Shown here: piece after piece, positions 1-8,735 of the stretch
Layout: each line of letters opens with the position of its first letter
Numbering within the stretch: the stretch's first letter is position 1
Assembly: GCA_015143735.1 (NCBI GenBank)
Contig: VKHC01000071.1
Location: forward strand, 1 to 20,926
DNA: 20,926 bases
From: Synura sp. LO234KE
Taxonomy: Eukaryota > Sar > Synurophyceae > Synurales > Mallomonadaceae
Direction of reading: 5' to 3'
Position numbers and translations under genes: made by a program
The notes under the pieces: model-generated
Databases searched by the model: none
Told to the model about the DNA's origin: nothing
The model's input: the letters and a program-made list of their open reading frames with translations, nothing else

Positions 1-2
1 CT

Positions 3-194
3 CAGGTCTTCTTTCCCGTATGGCTCGGTCATGTTTCTGGCATCAACACGTCCTGGAAGGAGGCGCAGCCACAGACTGTTGGCATTTACATTGAGTTCAA
101 GCGATTCTCCTCCAGTCAGAAAGCTGTCGAGTACCTAACGATACCCTCGCCGAAGACTCGGTTGGGTTTTTCCTTCACAAGTGGTATATCTTGA
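3..194 (+). pseudogene. RNase H1-type hybrid-binding domain fragment (retroelement-derived)
   Basis: The frame is open from the window edge to a TGA at 192-194. It encodes about 63 residues with the layout of the small RNA/DNA hybrid-binding domain found at the N-terminus of eukaryotic RNase H1 (also called the caulimovirus viroplasmin or Cauli_VI domain). It contains a G-x-x-x-G-I-x-T-S-W core (LGHVSGINTSW), then KEAQPQ, an aromatic/basic strand (EFKRFSS) and a final helix ending AVEYL. In RNase H1 this module grips the hybrid beside the nuclease domain. The segment TSWKEAQPQTVG recurs at about 19935-19970, where it is joined to RNase H, so this looks like a broken copy of the same element. 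Nothing nuclease-like follows directly; an RNase H tail appears only at 556. The 5' part lies outside the window. The family call is from motif reading only. Confidence 0.6.
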
Positions 195-307
195 TGGGGA
201 ATCCATAGGACTACCCGGATAGAGACGATACTAAAGCCTTTTATAGGCCAAATTTAATTGGCTAGGCCTTTACACCACGCCGCCACTGGATCAATACCAG
301 ACGGACT

Positions 308-339
308 AGATATAGTCGCACCAGTGGTAGACTATATCT
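308..339. repeat. Perfect 10-bp inverted repeat (hairpin)
   Basis: AGATATAGTC (308-317) is the exact reverse complement of GACTATATCT (330-339), with a 12-nt spacer that contains ACC-AGT-GGT. The right arm lies inside the first copy of the 80-bp direct repeat. The second copy of that repeat has lost the pairing. Confidence 0.6.
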
Positions 340-399
340 CTGATTGGTGACATAAAAGACTTGCAAGTTGCTTGCTGCACTAAATGGAGTGGTTCTTTA
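320..399 (+). repeat. 80-bp direct repeat, copy 1
   Basis: This 80-bp segment recurs at 848-927. The last 50 bp (350-399 versus 878-927) are identical; the first 30 bp carry several substitutions. The pair brackets the RNase H tail fragment, so it may be a terminal or 3'-UTR piece of the retroelement, or the mark of a duplication. No coding potential was seen. Confidence 0.85.
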
Positions 400-555
400 A
401 CAATACGAGGTTCGCCTTAGATACTAATTGTTTCTGATATTGAGGACTACAGCGTCAAATCTTTTTGCTACCCGGTCCATTGAAGTGAAGGCAAACCATC
501 GGATCGCTGCTCATATTCACGCCCACCTCGCCTAAGTAAAGTAGAATAATGATGT

Positions 556-790
556 GTCAGTTCATCGACCCCGGCCAACACAAATGAGGACACACACCCT
601 CGCAAAAGAAAATGCAGCTGCCGAATATCTAGCAGCTTGTTGCTGCGGGGCGACTTGTCTGACCCGTTCCTCGAGCAACCCATCGCTCCTCCCGCACACC
701 GTTGCCACACCAAACACCGCTTTTACTGTTGGTCGTCGGCTCAAGCCCTTCTACGTCGCACTTGCGGCGAGCGCGGCTCTCCCGGCAAAG
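556..790 (+). pseudogene. Degenerate RNase H C-terminal fragment
   Basis: The translation around LAKENAAAEYLAA followed by LTRSSSNP matches, in order, LAKGNAAVDLLAA and LSRSSSTG in the better-preserved RNase H near 20460-20540. The DNA is also clearly alignable (for example a shared CGTTCCTCGAGC-type stretch). In RNase H this region carries the H...GN..AD/VD loop with the last catalytic aspartate; here that position reads Glu (AAAEYL). The fragment has no domain start, is separated from the hybrid-binding domain at 3-194, and sits between the two 80-bp repeats. It is a retroelement relic rather than a host gene. The limits are approximate. Confidence 0.55.
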
Positions 791-847
791 TGCTTTGGCT
801 GTTCAACAGTACGCCACTATAGCGGTAGTATCTACAGAAATGTGAAC

Positions 848-927
848 ACCAGCGGTAGACGGTATTTCAGATGGGTTACATAAAAGACTTGCAAGTTGCT
901 TGCTGCACTAAATGGAGTGGTTCTTTA
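848..927 (+). repeat. 80-bp direct repeat, copy 2
   Basis: Second copy of the repeat at 320-399, in the same orientation, 528 bp downstream. The 3' 50 bp are identical between copies. Confidence 0.85.
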
Positions 928-1275
928 GTACGAAGGGCGATTCGTTCTCTCACTTTGATTTGTCACTTTTGACTTTTTCTACTTACTACCCACCCTAAGA
1001 TGATAGGGTAAATACTTAGATCGAGTGTAATCAATCAGCCAGACGCCCAGCCGCTTTAGTTACTTCATATAATATGTCGCCCTCTGCAATTCAGGTTGCT
1101 CGCAGCTAAGCCTCTCTCCCTTAATATGACGAAACTACTTATTGCATAAATCCCTGGTACTGCATCCGGTATACACGTACAACAATAAAATAATACGACA
1201 AAATGCTCACACACTATACGGAGGTTTTTGGCAACCAAACAGCAGACCTGTCAATTCAAGAGGAAGTAGAGCGTT
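928..1275. other. Intergenic stretch / 3' flank of the GTPase gene
   Basis: About 350 bp lie between the left retroelement debris and the stop codon of the minus-strand GTPase. It should hold the 3' UTR of that gene, but I saw no minus-strand AATAAA. A plus-strand ATG at 1203 (context CAAAATG) opens a 72-codon frame that runs into the antisense of the GTPase's last exon. It is probably fortuitous. Confidence 0.4.
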
Positions 1276-3097
1276 TCAAGTCACACAAGTTCTCCAAGCC
1301 GATTGGAGACTCGACTCGTTTAGGTTGCGCCCTATCAGTACTAGTCGACTGTAGCTCTTCTCCGCTCGTCCTTCATTCGCTTCCCCCGCCCGATTCCACG
1401 GGACGCTCGGCCGACGACTGACAACAAGGATACAACGAGGTGTGAGAGAGTACACTGACAAGGATGGAACAAGGAGTGATAGAGTACACGACAGAGTGGG
1501 TCGGGTGAAGTAATTCTATGACTGAATAATTAGAATTGAATGAAAGGTTGGGAAATAGTACGATGCAACTGACCTGATTCCTGGGGCCCCTTGAAACACC
1601 ATGTGGACACCTTGGGCGATAAACTGGCGCTCGTACCCTTTCATCCACAATAAACCTGACACCATTCGCTCTGGTCAATTTTTAATAATGGCGGAGGCAA
1701 ACGACTGCGATACCTTTTAATCGCAGAATGTCGCTTCCTTGTGCTTCTAGTAGTTCTCTTAACCACTGTGTCGTTCTGAGGAGATCTAGCTCTTTGGTGG
1801 TCGAGAGGCAGATAGATGATAGCTCGGATCCGGTCTCGGCACAAAGGCTCACATCGCCGTGTTGTAAAGGCCGTTTGGCAAAGCGGCCACTGCCATCGAC
1901 ACGGATTTGGAAAGGGCCGTAACGTTCGCTATCGTCACCCCAAACCCAGGAGGCGTCCGGAGACTTCCACTTGCTGGGGTCAAAGCATCGCAGGTTCAGC
2001 AGACTCGACATCGGCAAATTGCCAAAAGCGCAAGTCTGCAGCGTGGCGTGTTCGCACCACGGTTTTAGACGTCTCTGAAGTTCCTCTATCTGTTGTGCTC
2101 TCCCGCCTTCCTCATCAGATAACAAATCAATCTTATTCAATATTACCACGTCAGCGTACGTCATCTGCCTGAACACCTCGTGTAACCCTGGCCCGTGCGC
2201 GCCGCGTAAAGTCGTGCTGCTGAAATCCTTCGCCCGTGTACCATCCAGGTATGTCTGTATATGGTAGGCGTCGATTACAGCCAACAAACCGTCCATACGC
2301 AGATAGGAGCAGCACAGCGGGTCGGCCAGGAAGCTCTGCATGATAGGGGCTGGATCTGCCAAACCCGTTGTTTCAATTATTATCCAGTCAAGCGCGGAAA
2401 GTCTAGAATCCGTAAATAGAGAATGAAAAGTCGCTATTAAGTCTTTGCGCACGCTACAACAAACACATCCATTTTCTAGAACCACTATATTTTCTTTCTC
2501 GGTGTGTTGAAGTAGGATGTCATGATCAATGGATTCTTGACCTATTTCATTCTCTATTACCAATACCTTGAAACCTGCGGTGTTGCATAATATTGTTTTA
2601 ATTAGAGTAGTTTTACCGGAGCCCAAATAGCCCGTAATTACAGAAACGGGGAGTCTTTTATCGTCCCCAGCCACAGCCGATCGCCAATTCCAGTCCTTGG
2701 GGTACGAGTCATTTTCGCTCACCATCGTGCTTTGTTCAGGGTTGGTAAAATATTTTGATCGCAACATACGTCTATAAAATTCTAGACCAATGAACCAAAC
2801 TGAGAAAACTGAAAAAGCGAATTGAAATCGAAATGTCCAATGCACTCTTTCTCTCGACATAACATAGGCCATTGCAGCAAAAAATAATCCGCAAAGGGAC
2901 AACTTCACTAAGGTAAACTTGTAGTGCAACTTAAGTTGTAAGTCATGCTCAAGAGGACTGAATTTCCAAACCAATCTAACGATGAAGAACTTTTTCAACA
3001 ACGTTTTGAATGGTAAAGTGTAGACCAATTCAATTAATAATATCATAGCAGCAAGCGAGCAAGGTACTATGATATGGCTATTATTCAATGGAATCAT
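1276..3097 (-). CDS. COG0523/CobW-family metal-related GTPase with N-terminal membrane region
   Basis: Three exons on the minus strand: 3097-1714, 1655-1574 and 1417-1276, with introns of 58 bp (GTATCG...GTCAG) and 156 bp (GTCAGT...GTCAG). They join in frame to 535 aa. G3E-type GTPases of this family insert metal cofactors or act as metal chaperones (the ZNG1 branch transfers zinc). Visible motifs: Walker A GYLGSGKTT (156-164), the metal-binding GCVCC (210-214), ETTGLADP (242-249) and the guanine-specificity NKID (321-324). Exons 2-3 supply the CobW C-terminal domain: the QGVHMVFQGAPG strand/helix and the closing SRLVLIGRNLNE. Without splicing the reading frame would stop just after LRLKG, mid-domain. 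Residues 1-120 are unusual: hydrophobic stretches at about 10-30, 64-80 and 93-107 suggest membrane anchoring. ATG 3097 is the first Met of the open frame; Met125 is a possible alternative start giving a soluble protein. The gene is head-to-head with the ASF1-like gene. Confidence 0.88.
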
Positions 3098-3335
3098 TAA
3101 AATTGTAGAGCCTCGAGATATAACAGTTCTGAATATTTCAGAAGCTTATTAAATTACCTGTGGAACTGTTCACGTGTGTCGAAATAGAATATATGGTTTT
3201 CCCTACTTATACTCCCAGATTATCTGTAATTCCTTCAATCATGTGTAATATTTACACAATTGTACTTATTTCAATTTCGAAATTTATTGACATTAAGCAC
3301 GTATTCGTAAAAAGCATTTTGGATTGTGGTCAATC
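3098..3335. promoter_or_regulatory. Shared divergent promoter region
   Basis: 238 AT-rich bp separate the start codons of the minus-strand GTPase and the plus-strand ASF1-like gene. Both 5' UTRs and both core promoters must fit here, so a bidirectional promoter is the simplest reading. I saw no decisive TATA or initiator element. Confidence 0.45.
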
Positions 3336-4007
3336 ATGAGCAAGTACGATGGGAAATATGATGATGACGGTCAAGATGAACCTGAAGATGACGTGAAATT
3401 AAGCGAAGGAAAATATAGTGAAACTTACGACGCACCACGGATTGAGATCATCGCTATATCCGTAAATCCGATCGAGGGTGAATTGACGGATCCCATTGAA
3501 TTGAGAATAGGCTTCGAATTGGATCGAGATGTAGTTGCAGCTTTCTGGAGGATTAAGGTTTCAATATAGAAAGCATATTACATGGCCTTCATTTTTCATT
3601 CTGTTTATGTGTAAAAAAATTTGCTCGTGCGTGTAATAGTTGCTGGTGGATTCCGCCAATGAACGAATTGTAAAAAGTAAATTCCACCTAGATTTCATTT
3701 GCGGCGTGTAAACTAATAATTTTTTCTAGTTCTAGGAGAAACATCAGTTGAAGATTACACGGACGGGGACTCTGAAATGATTTTTACGGTAACGACACTT
3801 TGTTAATAAGCTTGTTTCGGACTAAATCTTTATCAGGTGGAGGAAGTTGATGTTTCGGACATCGCACCCAGCACTCTAGCTAACTCAGGACTACTGATGG
3901 CGGAATTTGTTGTTGACGGTGAAGAATTAGTATCCGTGAATTTGGTTGTAAATGTGCAATTAAAGCGTGGGAAACTCATTCGAGAAATCCTAAATCCTTT
4001 AGAATAA
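3336..4007 (+). CDS. Small protein with ASF1-like beta-sandwich fold
   Basis: Four exons, 3336-3557, 3640-3676 (a 37-nt micro-exon), 3730-3788 and 3837-4007, join in frame to 162 aa; the introns are 82, 53 and 48 bp with GT-AG ends. Residues 1-32 are acidic and disordered-looking. From about 34 the order of strands resembles the histone chaperone ASF1: IELRIGFELDRD, then FWRIKLLVD, a G-E-T turn, DSEMIFTVEE, an I-A-P-S-T-L loop, LLMAEFVVDGEEL and VNLVVNVQL. ASF1's own conserved N-terminus and its usual length of about 155 core residues plus a tail are not matched, so this is probably an ASF1-like-fold relative rather than ASF1 itself. The protein ends in REILNPLE. Function is not known to me. 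A flagellar role is only a guess from the organism. The ATG follows a TTG-initiated extension that I ignored. Confidence 0.72.
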
Positions 4008-4068
4008 TAGCGCTATGTTGATATTTTCGTATATTGGAGTCTAAATTTAAAGCTTTCATTTGAGTCTA

Positions 4069-4074
4069 AATAAA
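4069..4074 (+). promoter_or_regulatory. Polyadenylation signal AATAAA
   Basis: A canonical AATAAA lies about 62 nt after the TAA of the ASF1-like gene, at the spacing expected for its 3' end. Confidence 0.5.
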
Positions 4075-4580
4075 GAATTCGGAACAAGAAACCTTGAACA
4101 GCGAATGATCGAATTGTAAGTTAGTGAAACCTGAACAAGTTGGATTTCCGAGGGATGTCCATTGTTACAGTAAGGCAAAGTTGTTGCACCTGTGCCAGCG
4201 CCAAAGTAAAATAATTGTAGGAGAGATTCCTCGGTGCACCAAAATCCATCTCCAGCAGATACTAATACATTTGTAGCTAAAAAACAATCAAAATTTGTAT
4301 TTTTGTGGTAGATGACTCTGGCTTAATTTTTATTTATTATCTATTTACCATAAATATCTGGACTACGAAAAGACAAATCACAAAAATGGTGCCTTTAGAT
4401 AGCCTCCTGACAAATATTTTCCATGTAGTGCCCCGCTGCAGATAAATATTTCGCGTTTTTTGAATTGCACATATTTTACAATAGAAGATTGCACGTTATA
4501 AGTAAGTGATCAGATCGCTAAAAAATTAAGATATTGCTACAGAAACAGGAATTTATTGGTGATATTGATGATGATAAATC
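4075..4580. other. AT-rich intergenic stretch
   Basis: No convincing frame, RNA gene or repeat was found. Short frames are broken by frequent stops. Confidence 0.5.
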
Positions 4581-4600
4581 ATTGTTTTCCTCCCACCTAG

Positions 4601-4802
4601 TCCTGCTCTCATTACAAATACAGATTCTGATTTGGCACATTTCAAAACAGTATCGGGTGGTGGTTACCACGATGCATCCACCTCCTCTACGAATGATGAG
4701 GGCGGCGTAAATAGTTTGACCTCCGGTGTATTATCAGTTATTGACGATCATATACTTCGACGAACCATGTTTTGGAGGATGAAGGCGAGGATATACAAGT
4801 AA
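4601..4802 (+). pseudogene. Orphan exon-like open frame (possible gene remnant)
   Basis: A pyrimidine-rich acceptor-like sequence ending CCTAG (4600) is followed by 66 codons without a stop to TAA at 4800-4802. The product is protein-like in composition: Ser/Thr/Asp-rich, with DSDLAHFKTVSGGG early and LSVIDDHILRRTMFWRMKAR at the end. It has no start Met at its beginning, and no upstream exon is visible. It could be the last exon of a decayed or missed gene, or chance in an otherwise stop-rich region. I do not recognise a family. Confidence 0.25.
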
Positions 4803-5610
4803 AAGTAGAACAGCAAAAAATTTATTAATCAAATGTCAGAACTAGCCATATAAAAAATATATGACGTAGATTGTTTTATTTTGATGAAATCGTGACCAGA
4901 AATCGAAAGACTAGCTTAACTAAATACTATAACCTAAATCAAATGTGTAAATATCTAATCGTGAGATGGACCAGTAGTGGTACTGTAACTCCGTTCCCAG
5001 TCATCCCAATGATGTAAGCAGTTCAATGATGTTATTATTTAACTGCCTTTGTAATTAGAACGCTTGGTGTAAGCACGTCTTGCGTAGTACTATCATGAGA
5101 AGCAACAAAGGAAATCGATACTATCATCGTTCAAGTACCGCTACTTGTAATAGCAGTTGTTGAAATAATTTGTTTAAACTACTAAGATGGCATTAGTAGG
5201 CGGTTGGTTCTTAAGAAAGCCAAACATCTCAATTTTGAACCACCATGAGCGAATAATTTGGTGTTGTTCTTAGCCTGGCTGACCAACAACTAGTTAAATC
5301 AAGGATAATTCCAAGTACTAACTTTTGTCGCATAGTACTTGGCTGTAGTTAGTTCTTTTACTAAACAACTTGATTAAGAACATTCAAAGTTGAAGGATTG
5401 CAAGCAGCAAGGAATGCATAAGGATTTTCACCACCACACCAACAAGAATACTATTATCAATTACGAACAGCAGCATAACTGGGCGGCAAAACTAGTAGTA
5501 AAGTCATTTAATTTGGCATATCACCACGGGCGAACGATGGTGATAGTAAGCAAGGATAGGAAGTATTGGAGGTTCCACCAAAACTCAAATATATAATATT
5601 ACTGAGTAAA
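4803..5610. other. AT-rich stretch, no recognisable gene
   Basis: A 68-codon frame at 5390-5596 begins at TTG, has no recognisable motif and ends just before an LTR-like repeat. Apart from the hairpin at 5311-5342, nothing else was supported. Confidence 0.4.
5311..5342. repeat. Perfect 10-bp inverted repeat (hairpin)
   Basis: CCAAGTACTA (5311-5320) and TAGTACTTGG (5333-5342) are exact reverse complements with a 12-nt loop. It may be part of a small non-autonomous element; no target-site duplication was identified. Confidence 0.6.
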
Positions 5611-5614
5611 TGAG

Positions 5615-5740
5615 TAAATCAATTTCGGATTTTCTATCTTGGTAATCTAGCCTTGCTTAATTCTACGAAGTACCGGAGACATTATTTATTTAAGTACTCA
5701 AGTTGCTTTTAGGAGTTTCTAGTTGATTATAATTCTGCCT
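5615..5740 (+). repeat. LTR-like repeat family B, copy 1 (degraded)
   Basis: Shares GGTAATCTAGCCTTGC, then ATTCTACGAAGTACCGG, then CTCAAGTT.CTTTTAGGAGTT with the copy at 7087-7210, in the same orientation. Its 5' end is poorly preserved. The limits are approximate. Confidence 0.7.
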
Positions 5741-7086
5741 AAATAACTGTAATTACGATTATTACTTTTGCTGAAAGTACGATTATTGTACATGCAGAAA
5801 TTTTCAAGCGTCACCTGGATCCATATCCATTTCAACTCACGTCAGGAAACAATTTCTATTTTTTTGCTCTTTAGTAATTAATTATCTTGGTGTTTAGAAT
5901 CGTTCTCTGCACCTTCTAGATAGTCCTCGTGAGCGATAGCAAATATTCCAACATGGTTGCGGCTAATTGGTGTTTGGTGATTCGATATTGTCTAGATGTT
6001 CATTTTAAGTTTCTTTAAATATTTCGTTGACTAACCGAGTGTGCATTTTGTAAAAGTAATGAGATGCTTAAGCGAGAAGGAAATTAGAGACATTACTAAA
6101 AATAATAGCAAATAATTACTTTGATGAGATATGAAATGAATACACCTAATGAAAATATTTCAAAGTGAGATAGGAATTACATGACGTTACATAAGTGACT
6201 GGACGATGAGAATAATTGAAAGTAATTAAGGGATTCTTATTTCCCTAACTACGAGAAGAGGTTATTTATTTGAAATAGCTGCGAATTATATATTAATAAA
6301 TATTTATGAATAACAAATATACAAGGAAATATATCTGTTAAATGATATTTTCTCACGTGTGTTAAATTTCAGTCCGCGACAAGGGCACACTGGTTCGAGG
6401 TTAGTTCCAAATCCACCAAGAGAGAAGCAATTACATTTTTTCAAATAAATATAGAGATAATAATCTCTTATTCATATCTGTCTTAGTATTTTATCCCTGT
6501 ATCTAGCTTATGCACAATCGTGCTCGCAAATTTCGATGATGCCGCAACCACTTTTTGTGATGCGATACATATTTATCTCGTATTTATATTTTAGTATTGG
6601 TATGGCTCAAGTATTCTATTTATATGGAGAATACATTGATTTGTGTTCATTTGGAGAGGCCGGCTTTTCTGATCAACAAATTATTTCTATCCTATTTGCT
6701 TCTCGATTCTCAACTATCGCAATATATTCGCAATGTATTTGAAGGGCAATACATTTTGGCAACCCGTACTTGTATATCAGTACTTGAAGAGCCCTGGATG
6801 TTTGCTATATCTATACTTGTACAGAAGCTGGTGTATGTATGGACGGACGCTATAATTGTTACTTTGCAACGACGTAACGTGTTATCTTCGAGTGTTTATT
6901 TTTGCGAGTATCTTCATCTTCAGCACATTGTGCTCCATCACTAGATAGGAGTAGTGGCAACCCTAGGCTGAAAACTCACTCTATGGGGGTTTCCTTGACA
7001 AACTCAAGTGTTGAAGATGCTACATTCAAGACTTATTCTATCTAACCTTGTATAGATGTCTAGTCTGAGCCTAGCTTAAGAGGGGA
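5741..7086. other. AT-rich stretch with unassigned short ORFs
   Basis: Mostly stop-rich AT sequence. Two overlapping frames at 6536-6742 and 6597-6944 are open for 68 and 115 codons. The first has hydrophobic segments and a GFSDQQIISILFAS stretch that faintly recalls the second membrane helix region of MFSD5-type transporters, but the similarity is too short to annotate. Purine-rich AAGAGGGGA immediately precedes the LTR-like repeat at 7087 and could be a polypurine tract. Confidence 0.35.
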
Positions 7087-7210
7087 TGTTAGAGCAAATT
7101 CCTTTTTGGATTGTTTTGCTTGGTAATCTAGCCTTGCACAATTCTACGAAGTACCGGATTTTTTACTTATGAACTCAAGTTACTTTTAGGAGTTCCTATT
7201 GGTTTAATAA
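7087..7210 (+). repeat. LTR-like repeat family B, copy 2
   Basis: Begins TGTTAGAGCAAATT directly after a purine run (AAGAGGGGA), the arrangement seen at the 3' LTR of Ty1/copia elements. It shares about 100 bp of similarity with 5615-5740 and, in reverse orientation, with 11817-11944, whose 5' end is also TGTTAGA. The 3' end was not resolved. Confidence 0.65.
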
Positions 7211-8600
7211 TACTGTGGGGGGATAGAGTAGGGCTGTTTTGAATTATTTTTATTTAACTACGAGTGAACGAGCGGGGTGGTGCGCTGCATATGACATGCT
7301 TTATGCGATGTTTGTAGAAGACGTGACATACGCACGGGTCGGGTTCGCGGACAACGTGTGGAAAGCGTGTAACGGACGTGATCAAGACGAGCGCGCAAGG
7401 GCATAAGCAAGGAATCAGGTTCATATGGCAGGTAAAGGATGGCGGGACATGTGGGGAGCTCGTTGGGACTTAGAGACAGGTGATGGAGTGGTAAGCTCGG
7501 GCGTAAGACACAGCGAGTTGAACCTTACATATACGATGAGGGCGGCTTGGGCTGGTTCGAGCGGGTTACGTCAGGAACGTATTCAAGCGTCTTGATATAA
7601 TCCTGATCTTTTCGGAAAGTCGATGAGCTGTTATCAAGTGCGTATGAGGTGCTGATGAGGTTACCTTGTACGGTGGGGTCTTCTGCCGCTGCTGGTTGGT
7701 GGATCTTGGAGTGTCTGGAGGACGAATTGAAATTATCAAGCTAGAGGGCAGATATGGCAAAAGGCAAATTAATATTGAGCAGAAATCAGTGGTTTAGACA
7801 AGATATGCCATGGCAAATTAAATCATCTCGAGATTCTTTTGCTGGAGTGAGAAGGTGGGGTGGGCCAAGAATGCTTGACTCGAAGAATACAATTATCTTC
7901 CGAAATAAGTGACTTTTACCGGAAATACCTAGTTAGAGCCTTATTTATTGGGGGTAGAGGTTATTTATATGTCAAAGAATTACAAAGTTTGGTGCTTTCT
8001 AGCAAACGATCAGGCATTTGATTATATTCTTCGGCGAAAATTTAAGTTTTTCTGTGAAGGGTGATGCGTCAAAATAATTTGGGAAATTAATTCATATAGG
8101 CCATATGAAATCTATTTTACTACCTCTTCGTATTTCTTGACTTCTAAAAATGTCGTTTGTGACTGATTTCGCTGTTTGGAAATTGATAAGCTCTGGGATG
8201 TCGGATCTTTATATTTCTGTGACAGGGGGTTGATATCACATTTGCAGGATCTCAAATGCATTTTTTTACCTGATTTCGCGCACTGCCGCTTGAGACATCT
8301 TGTTTTGAGTGAGTTGACACCTTGAAATTGTGTTAGAAATCGAAACATAACGCTTATTGGATACGCTTCGTTCACTTACGTAATTAATTCAATTGTTTCT
8401 AGTAGAAATCTATCTTTAGGCTCAGAGCCCAATATCTGTTGTTAACGACTAATTGTTGCGATTGGTTAACATGTACCAAAACCTAATGGACTGCACTTTG
8501 TTATAGCTGCAAAACTCAGAAGTTACTTCTGAAACGGGTTAGGGATTAGTAATCAGCGAGTTTAGATTGAGGCCGAATTCCACTATTTTCGAGTTGAAAG
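7211..8600. other. Non-coding stretch with a GC-richer island
   Basis: 7255-7570 is distinctly richer in G than its AT-rich surroundings (many CG-containing words), and could be the 5' leader or gag remnant of a retroelement. No gag zinc knuckle was found. 7571-8600 returns to AT-rich sequence; a minus-strand 87-codon frame at 8112-8375 is Lys/Ser-rich and shows no motif. Confidence 0.35.
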
Positions 8601-8607
8601 TCCTACG

Positions 8608-8735
8608 CCGAGCAGATTCCATATCCAAAACGTTTTGGGAGTGTGAATTCGGCACAGCACTGAATTAATATCCGAGCAGATTCCATATCCAGAACGTTTT
8701 GGGAGTGTGAATTCGGCACAGCACTGGATTAATAT
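8608..8735 (+). repeat. 64-bp tandem duplication (two units)
   Basis: Units 8608-8671 and 8672-8735 abut and differ at only two positions (A/G in the CCAAAACG/CCAGAACG word and TGAATT/TGGATT). This is the only tight tandem repeat in the AT-rich stretch. Confidence 0.95.

Noticed and set aside
8646-8725. GAATTCGGCAC words resembling a cDNA-cloning EcoRI adaptor
   Set aside because: Only the first 11 bases match; the words lie inside the 64-bp duplication with no vector sequence, so this is coincidence.
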